Assembly: GCF_014647835.1 (NCBI RefSeq)
Contig: NZ_BMPY01000011.1
Span: 148,621 to 212,620 of the forward strand
Source: Microbispora rosea subsp. aerata
Lineage (GTDB): Bacteria > Actinomycetota > Actinomycetes > Streptosporangiales > Streptosporangiaceae
Direction: 5' to 3'
Length of the DNA stretch: 64,000 bases
The notes beneath the pieces were generated by a model. That model did no database searches, was not told the DNA's origin, and was given only the letters and a program-made list of their open reading frames with translations. Positions 16,737 to 25,662 of this stretch are shown piece by piece; position 1 is the stretch's first letter; each line of letters starts with the position of its first letter. A program made the position numbers and the translations under genes.

Positions 16737-16940
16737 CGCATGAAACTTTCACGCGAACGCGCCTTCTCCACACTTAGATCCGGTTTCGCCGGAGAGATTT
16801 ACCTCACATCTGACGAACCTCGCCATACACGGCGCATATCACAATCTTCAGGACATCTAACACTTTCATTCGCATCATTGGCCACAAGGCACGTCTCACG
16901 CGATTTCGGTCGCCGCGTCGGCCGGAAAACCACGCAACGG
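16737..16940. other. AT-richer non-coding island
   Basis: Within a very GC-rich region, this 200-base stretch has visibly more A and T (for example many TCAC, CATC, TTCA words). It lacks a convincing gene on either strand. It lies beyond the serS terminator. It could be a relic of foreign DNA, or a site bound by an Lsr2-like protein. Confidence 0.45.
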
Positions 16941-16960
16941 ACGCCCGATGAAACGACGAA

Positions 16961-16998
16961 GACCCCCGGACGTGGCGGTCACCACCACGCCGGAGGTC
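16961..16998 (-). terminator. Hairpin terminator of serS
   Basis: A roughly 14-base imperfect stem (GACCTCCGGCGTGG read on the minus strand, with its partner) followed by TCTTCGTCGTTTC on the minus strand, about 70 bases after the serS stop. Confidence 0.7.
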
Positions 16999-17067
16999 CT
17001 CGATCAGAGCGATGTGCCCGCCGCCGTACGGCTCACGCCCGCGACGGCGGCGCTCGTCGGGCGCCGC

Positions 17068-18333
17068 CTAGCGGGAGATCGGCTCCAGGACGTCGAGCCC
17101 CACGTACGGCCGCAGCGCCTTGGGGACGACCACCGAGCCGTCGGCCTGCTGGTGGTTCTCCAAGATGGCCACGATCCAGCGGGTCGTCGCGAGCGTGCCG
17201 TTGAGGGTGGCCACGTGCTGCGGCTTGCCGTCCTCGTCCCGGTAGCGCACCTTCAGGCGACGGGCCTGGAAGTCGGTGCAGTTGGAGGTCGAGGTCAGCT
17301 CGCGGTAGCGGCCCTGCGTGGGCACCCAGCCCTCGCAGTCGTACTTGCGCGCCGCCGACGCGCCGAGGTCGCCGCCCGCCACGTCGATCACCCGGTAGGG
17401 GATCTCGACCTTCTCCAGCATCTCCTTCTCCCAGGCGAGGAGCCGCAGGTGCTCCTCGTGGGCGTCCTCGGGACGGCAGTAGGAGAACATCTCCACCTTG
17501 TCGAACTGGTGAACGCGGATGATGCCCCGGGTGTCCTTGCCGTACGACCCGGCCTCGCGGCGGAAGCAGGACGACCATCCGGCGTACCGCAGCGGCAGCG
17601 ACGCGCGGTCGAGGATCTCGTCGGAGTGGTAGGCCGCCAGCGGCACCTCGCTGGTGCCGACCAGGTAGAGGTCGTCGGCCTCCAGCCGGTAGACCTCGCT
17701 CGCGTGGGCGCCGAGGAAGCCGGTGCCGGCCATCGCCTCGGGCTTGACCAGCACGGGCGTGATCATCGGCGTGAAGCCGGCCTCGACGGCCTGCTGCATC
17801 GCCAGGTTCAGCAGCCCGAGCTGGAGCCGCGCGCCGACGCCCTTGAGGAAGAAGAACCGCGCGCCGGACACCTTGGCCCCGCGCTCGGTGTCGATCGCGC
17901 CGAGCAGCTCACCCAGCTCGACGTGGTCGCGCGGCTCGAAGTCGAAGACCGGCTTCTCGCCGACCTCCTCAAGCACCACGTAGTCGTCCTCACCGCCGGG
18001 GGGCGCGCCCTCCTCGACGATGTTCGGCACGGTCATGAGCAGCTCGTCGAGCTCGCTCGCCAGCGCGGCGGCCTCCGCCTCGGCCGCCTTCACCTGCGCG
18101 GCCAGTTCCTTCGCGCGGTCGAGCAGCGCCTGACGCTCGTCCCCGGACGCGCGGGACACCGACTTGCCGATGCTCTTCTGCTCGGCGCGCAGCGACTCGA
18201 AGTTGTTGAGCGCGGCACGGCGGCGCTCGTCGAGCGACAGCAGGGTCTCCACGACCGAGTCGTCCTCGCCGCGGACGCGCTGCGACGCCCGGAGCCGGTC
18301 AGGGTCCTCACGAAGGGTTCGCAGGTCAATCAC
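17068..18333 (-). CDS. serS: Seryl-tRNA synthetase
   Basis: A 421-residue class II synthetase. The N-terminal coiled-coil arm (residues about 25-105, with the typical long alternating helices) grips the tRNA long variable arm. Motif 2 is in [15 protein letters not shown] (about 261-275) and motif 3 is in [19 protein letters not shown] near the C-terminus. It charges tRNA-Ser (and tRNA-Sec where present), a family to which the tRNA-Ser of this window belongs. It lies 38 bases after pheA on the same strand, a neighbourhood also seen in mycobacteria. The start is a GTG at the natural [10 protein letters not shown] beginning of the family. Confidence 0.97.
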   Translation of the reverse strand: MIDLRTLREDPDRLRASQRVRGEDDSVVETLLSLDERRRAALNNFESLRAEQKSIGKSVSRASGDERQALLDRAKELAAQVKAAEAEAAALASELDELLMTVPNIVEEGAPPGGEDDYVVLEEVGEKPVFDFEPRDHVELGELLGAIDTERGAKVSGARFFFLKGVGARLQLGLLNLAMQQAVEAGFTPMITPVLVKPEAMAGTGFLGAHASEVYRLEADDLYLVGTSEVPLAAYHSDEILDRASLPLRYAGWSSCFRREAGSYGKDTRGIIRVHQFDKVEMFSYCRPEDAHEEHLRLLAWEKEMLEKVEIPYRVIDVAGGDLGASAARKYDCEGWVPTQGRYRELTSTSNCTDFQARRLKVRYRDEDGKPQHVATLNGTLATTRWIVAILENHQQADGSVVVPKALRPYVGLDVLEPISR

Positions 18334-18371
18334 GGCTCAAAGGCTACCGGAGCCGGTGCCGCTCCCGCCCG

Positions 18372-19292
18372 TCAAGCGAGACCGGCGCGGATCTTCGCGA
18401 GCCATTCCGCGGCCTCGGCGAAGTCCTCGTCCCGCGTGCCCGGCTTGATCTGCGTCGGAACCCGGTCGGCGCGCGGATAGCTGCCGAGGAAACGCAGGTC
18501 GTCGCAGAGCCGGTGAAGCCCGGCGACGCCCTCCCCGACCCGGGCGTCGGCGATGTGACCCTCCAGGTCGAAGTGGAAGAAGTAACGGCCGATGCCGTCC
18601 CCGGTGGGGCGCGACTCGATGCGGGTCAGGTTGATCCCGCGCACCGCGAACTCGCTCAGCATCTCCAGCAGCGCGCCCGGGTGGTCGTCGCGGAGGAAGG
18701 CCACCAGCGACGTGCGGTCGGCGCCGGTCGGCTCGGGCAGCCGCCCGGGCCGGTTCACCCTGATGAAACGGGTGACGGTGTCGGAGCGGTCGCCGATGTT
18801 CGAGGCGACGGCCTCAAGTCCGTAGTACTCCCCGGCGATGGCCGGGCTGATCGCCGCGTCGTACGGAGACTCGGGTGAGGCGACCTCCTGCGCGGCGGCG
18901 GCCGTGGACGAGGCCGCGATCACCACGGCGCCGGGCAGCTCGCGCTCGATGAACCCCCGGCACTGCGTGTGCGCCGCCGGGTGGGTGATGACCCGCTTGA
19001 TCTGGGCGAGCTCGGTGCCGGGCCGCACCAGCAGGGAAAACTCGACGGGAAGCAGCAGCTCGCCGGTGATGTGGAGCGGCTTTCCCCCGGCCAGCTCGTC
19101 GAGGGTCTGGGTGATCGCCCCCTCCACCGAGTTTTCCAGCGGCACCACCGCGCCGTCCGCCTCGCCGTTGCGGGCGGCGTCGAGGGCCGCTCCGACGTTG
19201 GCACAAGGCAGGCGCTCGGCATCCGGATCCAGGAGTCGCAGGGCGGCCTCACAGAAGGTGCCCTGAGGCCCCAGGTACGCGAGCTTCGACAT
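18372..19292 (-). CDS. pheA: Prephenate dehydratase
   Basis: A 306-residue monofunctional enzyme: a prephenate dehydratase domain (residues 1-185, starting KLAYLGPQGTF, with the catalytic TRF motif in SDTVTRFIRV) followed by an ACT domain (about 195-275, LVAFLRDDHPGALLEML and the ESRP phenylalanine-binding motif). It converts prephenate to phenylpyruvate, the committed step to phenylalanine, and is inhibited by Phe through the ACT domain. The ATG has a GAGG nearby. A GTG 18 bases upstream would have no ribosome-binding site and would fall next to a DnaA-like box. It is probably cotranscribed with serS. Confidence 0.96.
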   Translation of the reverse strand: MSKLAYLGPQGTFCEAALRLLDPDAERLPCANVGAALDAARNGEADGAVVPLENSVEGAITQTLDELAGGKPLHITGELLLPVEFSLLVRPGTELAQIKRVITHPAAHTQCRGFIERELPGAVVIAASSTAAAAQEVASPESPYDAAISPAIAGEYYGLEAVASNIGDRSDTVTRFIRVNRPGRLPEPTGADRTSLVAFLRDDHPGALLEMLSEFAVRGINLTRIESRPTGDGIGRYFFHFDLEGHIADARVGEGVAGLHRLCDDLRFLGSYPRADRVPTQIKPGTRDEDFAEAAEWLAKIRAGLA

Positions 19293-19302
19293 GTCCTCAA
19301 GG

Positions 19303-19351
19303 GTATCCACAGGTAACCGTGGCGGGCATACAGAAACACCCCTGTGGATAA
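19303..19351. promoter_or_regulatory. Pair of inverted DnaA boxes upstream of pheA
   Basis: GTATCCACA (19303-19311, one mismatch to TTATCCACA) and, in the opposite direction, a perfect box TGTGGATAA (19343-19351) form an inverted repeat with 10-base arms 30 bases apart. They lie directly upstream of the pheA start. Confidence 0.65.
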
Positions 19352-19382
19352 CCCATGTCTTCCGGATGGCCCCGTACGCGTC

Positions 19383-19802
19383 TCAGCGGGGGACGCGATG
19401 CGGCTCGGCCTCCGGCCCGATGCCGAGCCTGGCCGCCCACACGGCGTGCTCCTCCTCCGGCGACAGCGGCTGCAGCCCCTTCCCACCGCGTACGGCACGG
19501 GCGTACGTGCGGGTCTCGGTGCGGCCGTTGATGGACGTCAGCACGACCCCGTCGCCGAAGCCGTTGATGAACGCGAGCGAGAACGACAGCCTGCCGGTCA
19601 TCTCATCGAGCGCGTCGTATCGGTACAACGCCACGTCGCGAACGGCCCTGCTGTCCACCGGGCCGTCGACGGCGGCCCGGCGGGCGAGGACGTCCAGGCA
19701 CTCCCGCATCGAACGGCGGGCCGCGCGCAACGCGATCAGCCCGATGGCCACGCCGGTCACGCCCGTCAAAACCCCGGCCCATCCCACAACGGTAACCAAC
19801 AC
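19383..19802 (-). CDS. DUF4446-family membrane-anchored protein
   Basis: A 139-residue protein with one N-terminal membrane helix (residues 5-26), then a soluble domain with the family signature ALYRYDALDEMTGRLSFSLA (59-78) and GVVLTSINGRTETRTYA (85-101). DUF4446 proteins are widespread in actinobacteria and firmicutes and have no known function. The domain is predicted to be cytosolic. The start is a GTG. It lies between pheA and a membrane glycosyltransferase on the same strand. Confidence 0.85.
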   Translation of the reverse strand: MLVTVVGWAGVLTGVTGVAIGLIALRAARRSMRECLDVLARRAAVDGPVDSRAVRDVALYRYDALDEMTGRLSFSLAFINGFGDGVVLTSINGRTETRTYARAVRGGKGLQPLSPEEEHAVWAARLGIGPEAEPHRVPR

Positions 19803-19824
19803 GACACCGAGCGTAATCTTTTGG

Positions 19825-21234
19825 TCAACTCACCGCAGCGGGAACGGCGACAGCGGCCCGCCGTCGCGGCAGCCATGACCCGAGAAGCCAGACCAGGCCG
19901 ATCGCGCCGAGCCCGAACGCGTTCTGCACGATCTTCCCCACGACCGGGCTGAGCACGGGGACCTCCAGCGCCTTGATCGCCACCCCCCACCACGGGATGG
20001 GCAGCACGTAGTAGAGCCACACCCCCGCCGCGACCAGCAGCCGGACCCGGTCGCGTCCGGACCCCGCGAGGGCCGCGAGCACGACCACGACCCAGGCGAT
20101 GTGGTGGATCCAGGCCACCGGCGACAGCAGCACCGCCATCAACCCGGTGAGCGCCACCGAGGTCATCACGTCGCCGTCCCGGTACGCCCGGCGCGCGGCG
20201 CGGAAGCCGTACCAGCCGATCACGGCGACGGCGGCGAGCCAGAGCACCGTGGTCAGCGGGCCGGGCAGATAGAGCCTGAGCAGCATGCCCCGCAGCGACT
20301 GGTTGGTGGTGGCGGCGTTCGCGCCCAGCCGCTCGGAGTCGAGCAGCGCGCCGAACCAGAAGTCGCGGGCGTCGGCGAAGATCACCAGGAACGGCAGCAG
20401 CGTCAGCAGGGCCGTGGTGAACACCGCCATGAAGAAGGCCCTGCGCTGCTCGACGTCCCCGCCGCGCCGCCCGCTCTCCGCACGGCGCTCCCCGGCGCCT
20501 GCGCCGCGCCGCTCGGTGTCCCCGTGGCCCTCCTTGGTGTCCGTGCCGCGCTCGCGCTCCACCAGGCCGTCGCGGGCCCGCGCCCTGCCTTCCTCCCGGC
20601 GCCGGCCGGTGTCCCTCTCGCGAAGCGCGAAGCCGGTGATGGCCAGGTACACGAGGAACACGCCAGGGGTGAGCTTCACCGCCGTCGCGAGACCGATCAG
20701 CATGCCGCGCGGCCACCACGGCTTGCGTACGACGCAATCGAGCAGGCACAACGCCAGGAGGAACAGGTCCACCTGGCCGAACCTGAACTGGTCTCTGATC
20801 GGCATGAGATACACGCACGCGGCGCACAGCACGGCGAACAGCAGCGGCGCGGCCAGGGCACCGCGCAGGCCGTCCAGGAAGGCGCGGAAGGCGTGCCGGA
20901 CCGTCACGGCGAGGACGGCGACGATGGCGATCGTCCACACCCACTGCGCGACCGGCCAGGACATCACGGCGAGCGGCACCGCGAGCATCGCGGCGATCGG
21001 GGGATAGGTGAACGGCAGCAGTTGAGGAGCAGGCGTGATCACGTCATAGACGGGCAAACCACGCAGCAACGCCCAGCCGCCCGTACGGTAGACGTCCAAG
21101 TCCACCAGACGCTGGTCCTCGGGGTTCGTCAGCCAGTAGGCGATCAGCGGCGACGCCGCGGCGGCCACCGCCACCAGCGCGAACGCCCACGCCCAGGCGG
21201 GCCGGCGGGCCCCGGCGATCCGGCCAGTCGTCAT
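19825..21234 (-). CDS. GT87-type polyprenol-phosphate mannosyltransferase
   Basis: A 469-residue polytopic protein (about 10 membrane helices) with the short periplasmic acidic motif VDLDVYRTGGWALLRG (residues 43-58) and TPAPQLLPFTYPP (67-79), as in GT87/DUF2029 alpha-mannosyltransferases of lipomannan or phosphatidylinositol mannoside synthesis. Such enzymes use polyprenyl-phosphomannose outside the membrane. A highly charged insert of about 60 residues (about 205-265, rich in Arg, Glu and Gly) sits in a cytosolic loop and is unusual for the family. The acceptor is unknown. It is divergent from the phosphatase-like membrane gene. Confidence 0.78.
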   Translation of the reverse strand: MTTGRIAGARRPAWAWAFALVAVAAAASPLIAYWLTNPEDQRLVDLDVYRTGGWALLRGLPVYDVITPAPQLLPFTYPPIAAMLAVPLAVMSWPVAQWVWTIAIVAVLAVTVRHAFRAFLDGLRGALAAPLLFAVLCAACVYLMPIRDQFRFGQVDLFLLALCLLDCVVRKPWWPRGMLIGLATAVKLTPGVFLVYLAITGFALRERDTGRRREEGRARARDGLVERERGTDTKEGHGDTERRGAGAGERRAESGRRGGDVEQRRAFFMAVFTTALLTLLPFLVIFADARDFWFGALLDSERLGANAATTNQSLRGMLLRLYLPGPLTTVLWLAAVAVIGWYGFRAARRAYRDGDVMTSVALTGLMAVLLSPVAWIHHIAWVVVVLAALAGSGRDRVRLLVAAGVWLYYVLPIPWWGVAIKALEVPVLSPVVGKIVQNAFGLGAIGLVWLLGSWLPRRRAAVAVPAAVS

Positions 21235-21296
21235 GACAGGGCAGGTTACCGTGGAGCCTGTCCGCCCTGTTGTCGATCATGAGGGAGCGCGGAACT

Positions 21297-23972
21297 GTGC
21301 CACCTGGATCAGCACCGGCTCCGACCCGGGCGTTCCGGCCCGCCGCGCGTCCGGGCGATTCCGGGCATCCCGCACCCGGCTCCCTCCAGTCGACTGACCC
21401 CGCCCGACCTCGCCTGCTGCCACGGCGCACCGCCACAGCCCGCGGTTGCCGGCTCACCCCACCAAGCCCACCAAGCGACCACCGCGAGACCCGGCCGCAG
21501 ATGAGCGCTGCCCACAGGCACTCGCCTACCGCGCCGGGCTTTTCCACCGCCGGCCACGAGGCGCGGCCGCCCACCGCGGCAGCCCGCCGTTGCCGGCTCA
21601 CCCCACCAAGCCTCCCCGCCACCCGCCGCAAGGCCCGGCCGCGCACCGCACCGGGTCTCCTCGGCCACCGGCGCGGCGGGGTGGCGGCGTTTTTCGCGTC
21701 GATCCTGGTGCTTGTCGTGGCGGCGATCGTCCTGTCCGCTTCCCCCGCGTCGGCCGCAGGAAAAACGTCGGCAGGCGTCGCGATGACCGGCCGCCTCACC
21801 GCTGCCAAGAGCACGGTGACCGGCGGCACCGGCGTTACCGGCCGCCCGCAAGAGACGGGCCGGGTCGCGGCGACGGGGCAGGCCGCGGCGGCAGGCACGA
21901 GCGCGGTGACGGGCCGGGTCGTGCTGATCGGAGTGCCCGGCCTGCGGTGGGACGACCTCGACCCCCGGCGCACTCCCACGCTGTGGGGGCTCGCCGCCCG
22001 AGGCTCCAGCGCGTCGCTGTCCACGCGGGCGGTCCCTCCCCCGGGGCTGTCGGTGACCTGCCCGGCCGCCGGGTGGCTGACGGTCTCCGCCGGCCAGCGG
22101 GCGGGGGCGCCCGGCCCCGGCTGCACCTCTCTTCCTGAGCCCGTCACCGGCGCCGACGGCACGGCGACGATCCCGAACTGGTCCGAACTGGTCGCCCTGC
22201 AGCAGGCCGGGTCGTTCAAGGCGCGGCTCGGGCTCCTCGCCGACGCCGTGACCGCCGCCGGGGGCAAGGTCGCGGCCATCGGCCCGGGAGCTGCCCTGGC
22301 CGCCGCCGACCGTTCCGGCACGATCGCGACGTACGCCCCGACGCCCGCCGCTCTGCCCGACCTCACACCGTACGCCCTCGTCGTGGCGGAGGCGGGGGAG
22401 ATCACCCGGGCCCAGGCCGGCGGCAGAGCGGGCGACGGAGCCGACGACGGGGTCGACGTCGGGAACGGGCAGGCGCGGCGGACGGCCGTGAGCGCGGCCG
22501 ACCGGACCGTCGCCGAGGTGCTCGCCAAGGTGCCCGCCGGGTCGGCCGTTCTCGTGGCGGGCCTGTCCGACTCCGGCGCCATCGCCCACCTGCACGTCGC
22601 CGTAGCCGCGGGCGGGCCGTACGGGCACGGCTGGCTGACCGCCGCCTCCACCCGTCAGCGGGCGCTGGTCACGATCACCGACATCACGGCGACGGTCACA
22701 CACCTGCTGGGCATTCCCACCCCCCAGGGCGCGGTCGGCAGGCCGTGGGAGTACGGCGGCGCGGCGCCACCCGTGGCCGAGACGGCTCTCACGCTGGCCG
22801 ACGACGACATGGCGAGCCAGGTGCTCAGGGAGGTCAGAGAGCCGTTCTTCATCACGCTGGTCGTCGCGCAACTGCTCTTCTACGGCCTGGCCGCCGTCGT
22901 GATCAGGCGGCACCGGCGCATGCTGACGACCACCCGCGTCGTGGCGACGGTCAGCGGCGCGCTCCCGGTGTCGATCTTCCTGGCGCAGCTCGTGCCGTGG
23001 TGGGGCTTCGCGCGCCCGATGCCCGCTCTGCTCGGCACGATCCTGGGCTTCGCCGTCGTGGTGGCGGGGCTCGCGTACGCCGGGCCGTGGCGCCGCCACG
23101 TGCTGGGGCCGCTCGCCGTGGTCTCCGGGATCAGCTCGCTCGCGCTGCTCGCCGACGTGATGACGGGCTCGCACCTGCAGATGAACGCCGTGGCCGGGTA
23201 CGAGCCGGTGACCGGCGGCCGGTTCTACGGCTTCGGCAACATGGCGTTCGCCGTCTTCTCCACCGGCACGATCCTGCTCCTGGCGGCCGTCGCCCACGCG
23301 CTGCGCCGCCGGCCCAGGCTCGCCGTGGCGATCTGCGTCGCGTACGGCCTGCTCGCGATCGCCGGGGACGGCTGGCCGACGTGGGGCGCGGACTTCGGCG
23401 GGGTGCCGTCGTTCGTCCTCGGCGTGGCGGTGTGCGTGCTGATGGCCGCGGGCGGGCGGGTGTCGATATTCCGGCTCGCGCTGATCGCCGGGGCGGGGGC
23501 CGTGCTCATCGCGGTGATCGCGGTGGCCGACTGGCTGCGCCCGGCCGACCGGCGCACCCACCTCGGGGCGTTCGTCCAGCAGCTCATCGGCGGTGAGGGC
23601 GGCTCGGTCGTCGGGCGCAAGCTGGGAGCGATGCTCCACACGCTGGGCAACCTGCCGCTGACGCTGTTGTCGGTGGTGGCGCTGGCGTTCCTGTTCCTCG
23701 TGCTGGCCCGGCCGTCCCGGTGGGGCGCGCCCGCGCTGAGCCTGGCGTACGAGCGGGCGCCGCGGCTGCGGGCCGGGCTGTTCGGCGCGCTGACCGCGGC
23801 GTTCGCCGGGTTTTTGATCAACGACTCGGGGATCGCGATTCCGGCGATGGCCCTGACGGTCGCGGTGCCGCTGACGCTGGCCGCGTCCGTGCACGCCCTC
23901 CAGACCACGCCGCCCACCACAGCAGGGCGATCGTCAGCGCCAGCAGAAGCGACGGCGCCACCCAGCCCCTGA
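21297..23972 (+). CDS. Large membrane protein with alkaline-phosphatase-like extracytoplasmic domain
   Basis: An 891-residue protein. A Pro/Arg-rich cytosolic N-terminus (residues 1-125) holds a duplicated RLTPPS element. One membrane helix (about 128-150) is followed by an extracellular region resembling the phosphodiesterase/alkaline phosphatase superfamily (VVLIGVPGLRWDDLD and TPTLWGLAARGSS, later DITATVTHLLGI). From about residue 510 there are about ten membrane helices. Such proteins are conserved in actinobacteria but uncharacterised. GAGGGAG nine bases before the GTG was used to choose the start; the true start could be as late as GTG 21681. The gene end overlaps the convergent gene by 155 bases. 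Confidence 0.75.
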   Translation: MPPGSAPAPTRAFRPAARPGDSGHPAPGSLQSTDPARPRLLPRRTATARGCRLTPPSPPSDHRETRPQMSAAHRHSPTAPGFSTAGHEARPPTAAARRCRLTPPSLPATRRKARPRTAPGLLGHRRGGVAAFFASILVLVVAAIVLSASPASAAGKTSAGVAMTGRLTAAKSTVTGGTGVTGRPQETGRVAATGQAAAAGTSAVTGRVVLIGVPGLRWDDLDPRRTPTLWGLAARGSSASLSTRAVPPPGLSVTCPAAGWLTVSAGQRAGAPGPGCTSLPEPVTGADGTATIPNWSELVALQQAGSFKARLGLLADAVTAAGGKVAAIGPGAALAAADRSGTIATYAPTPAALPDLTPYALVVAEAGEITRAQAGGRAGDGADDGVDVGNGQARRTAVSAADRTVAEVLAKVPAGSAVLVAGLSDSGAIAHLHVAVAAGGPYGHGWLTAASTRQRALVTITDITATVTHLLGIPTPQGAVGRPWEYGGAAPPVAETALTLADDDMASQVLREVREPFFITLVVAQLLFYGLAAVVIRRHRRMLTTTRVVATVSGALPVSIFLAQLVPWWGFARPMPALLGTILGFAVVVAGLAYAGPWRRHVLGPLAVVSGISSLALLADVMTGSHLQMNAVAGYEPVTGGRFYGFGNMAFAVFSTGTILLLAAVAHALRRRPRLAVAICVAYGLLAIAGDGWPTWGADFGGVPSFVLGVAVCVLMAAGGRVSIFRLALIAGAGAVLIAVIAVADWLRPADRRTHLGAFVQQLIGGEGGSVVGRKLGAMLHTLGNLPLTLLSVVALAFLFLVLARPSRWGAPALSLAYERAPRLRAGLFGALTAAFAGFLINDSGIAIPAMALTVAVPLTLAASVHALQTTPPTTAGRSSAPAEATAPPSP

Positions 23973-25296
23973 CCACCTCGACGAGCCACCCGAGGTCCTC
24001 CGGCTGTTCCGCCTGACGCGCGGGCAGGTAGGCCGGCGCGAGCACGGCGATCCGGGCGACCAGGAACGCCGCAAGGCCCGGCCAGGCGACCAGCGCCAGC
24101 AGCGCGAACGCCAGCCCGTCGTACCACGGCAGCGCGTACGGCGTGGCGAACAGCCAGGCCGCGGCGACGGCGAGCGCGACCGCCGGGCCCTCGGGCTCGG
24201 CGGCCGGACGCCCCCGCAGCAGGAGAACGGCGAGCACGGCCAGCAGGAGCAGCGACCCGGCCTGAATCCACGCCCGGTAGGCCCCGGGCCCGAACATCCC
24301 CTGCAGCGCCTTCTGCGCGAGCTTCCAGGGCGTGGCGAGCGAGACCGACTTGCTGGCGTTGAGCAACTGGTCGAGCGAGTGGGGCCCGGCCAGCAGATAT
24401 GCCACGAGCACGGTGAGCGCCGCGAGCCCGGCGACCAGGGCGAGTCTCCTTGGGTTGTTGCGCAGTTCCCACGCCGTGCCCAGCGCCACCAGGCCCACGG
24501 TCGCCTTGACCGCGACGCCCAGGCCGAGCAGCACGCCCCGGCGGGCGACCAGCCCCGCCACGACGAACGCGATCGCCACGGTGTCCAGGTGCATCCCGGC
24601 CACCAGCTCGTAGACGATCAGCGGGTTGGCCGTCCACAGCAGGGCCGCGCGGCGCTGCCGTACGGGGTCGCCGGCGGCGGCGCGGTGGAGCAGCAGGCCG
24701 GTGACGATGAAGGCGGCGGCGTTGACCAGGGCCATCACGAAGACCGTCAGGCGGACGGACTCGCCCCCGACATGGCTCGCCAGTGCCTGCACGGCCGTCG
24801 CGACCGGGCCGTACACGCTGGGGGTGTTCCGCCACTCCTCCACCCGGCCGACGATCGGATCGGCGGGAAGGTCGGCGGGCACGGTCGCGTACGGGTCGTG
24901 CCCGAGGGTCGCCATCCGGCCGTACGCCGCGTAGTTGAGGTGGTCGGCCGACCCGGAGGGCGGCAGGAACGCGAGGATCGCGGCCGCGGCGCACCCCGCG
25001 ACGACCAGCGTGCGCGCCCGCGGCATCCGGTCGGCGTACGCGAGGCCGGCGGCCAGGCCGATCACGCCGAGGACGAGCGCGGCGGCGGCCAGGGCCACGA
25101 CGAGATGACCGTCGGGCGCGAGGCCGAACGAGTAGGGGGGCTGCCACGACGGCCCGGGCAGCCCGGGCACCATCGCGGACGGCCCGAGGGCGCCGATCGT
25201 GATCGTGAGGAGGATGGACAGGCCACCGGCGGCCGGGGCCAGCCGGGCGGCGGTCCGTGCGCACCCCCGAGGATTCACCCCAGAATTCCACCACAC
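23818..25296 (-). CDS. Polyprenol-phosphomannose-dependent mannosyltransferase, MptA/MptB-like
   Basis: A polytopic protein of about 490 residues with about 12 membrane helices. ADHLNYAAYGRMATLGHDPY (with the DPY typical of the GT-C alpha-1,6-mannosyltransferases MptA/MptB) lies in the first large outer loop, and WTANPLIVYELVAGMHLD follows. It probably extends a mannan-type glycolipid using lipid-linked mannose at the outer face of the membrane. The start is uncertain: GTG 25296 and GTG 25278 are both possible, neither with a good ribosome-binding site; an upstream extension to 25449 is low-complexity. The hydrophilic C-terminal tail is read from DNA that also encodes the tail of the opposing gene. 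Confidence 0.75.
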   Translation of the reverse strand: MWWNSGVNPRGCARTAARLAPAAGGLSILLTITIGALGPSAMVPGLPGPSWQPPYSFGLAPDGHLVVALAAAALVLGVIGLAAGLAYADRMPRARTLVVAGCAAAAILAFLPPSGSADHLNYAAYGRMATLGHDPYATVPADLPADPIVGRVEEWRNTPSVYGPVATAVQALASHVGGESVRLTVFVMALVNAAAFIVTGLLLHRAAAGDPVRQRRAALLWTANPLIVYELVAGMHLDTVAIAFVVAGLVARRGVLLGLGVAVKATVGLVALGTAWELRNNPRRLALVAGLAALTVLVAYLLAGPHSLDQLLNASKSVSLATPWKLAQKALQGMFGPGAYRAWIQAGSLLLLAVLAVLLLRGRPAAEPEGPAVALAVAAAWLFATPYALPWYDGLAFALLALVAWPGLAAFLVARIAVLAPAYLPARQAEQPEDLGWLVEVVRGWVAPSLLLALTIALLWWAAWSGGRARTRPASAAPRPSGPSPESRSPSR

Positions 25297-25439
25297 CAAA
25301 CCGCTGCCGCCCGCCTGCCGACGCCTCCGTCCGGCCCGGCCTCCGCTGTGGTGGACGGCGCCCCGGCCCACCGCGGCCGCCGCCGCCGACTCCTGAAACG
25401 GCCGGGCGGGCGCGTCACCACGCCCGCCCTGGGGACTCC

Positions 25440-25662
25440 GGCACGACACGCGCCGGCGGCTCGCATCACCGCGCGCAGGTCAGCGGGTCACCCGGGGGTC
25501 GGCGGGCGGCTCAGCGGTCACCCGCGCGGGTCGGCGACGCGAGTCACCGGCGTGAGGAAGGCGACGCGGCGCGCGCCCGCCTCACGGCCGGTTACCGGGG
25601 TGGAGAACGACGCGGGTGACCGGCGTGGAGCACGACGCGAGTTACCGGCGTGGGGGACGCAG
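25440..25662. repeat. Degenerate 25-30-bp tandem repeats (GTYACCGGCGTGGAG-ACGACGCG)
   Basis: Six or more imperfect copies with the core TTACCGGCGTGGAG followed by ACGACGCG fill the gap between two glycosyltransferase genes and run into the last codons and stop of the GT2 gene. The rest of the gap (25297-25439) has no supported gene. Confidence 0.6.

Noticed and set aside
18334-18371. T-box or other leader RNA controlling serS.
   Set aside because: Only 38 bases separate pheA and serS, too short for such an element, and no specifier hairpin is seen.
21309-23894. 861-codon minus-strand frame opposite the large membrane protein.
   Set aside because: The real gene on the plus strand has membrane helices and family motifs; this frame is Arg/Gly/His-rich shadow.
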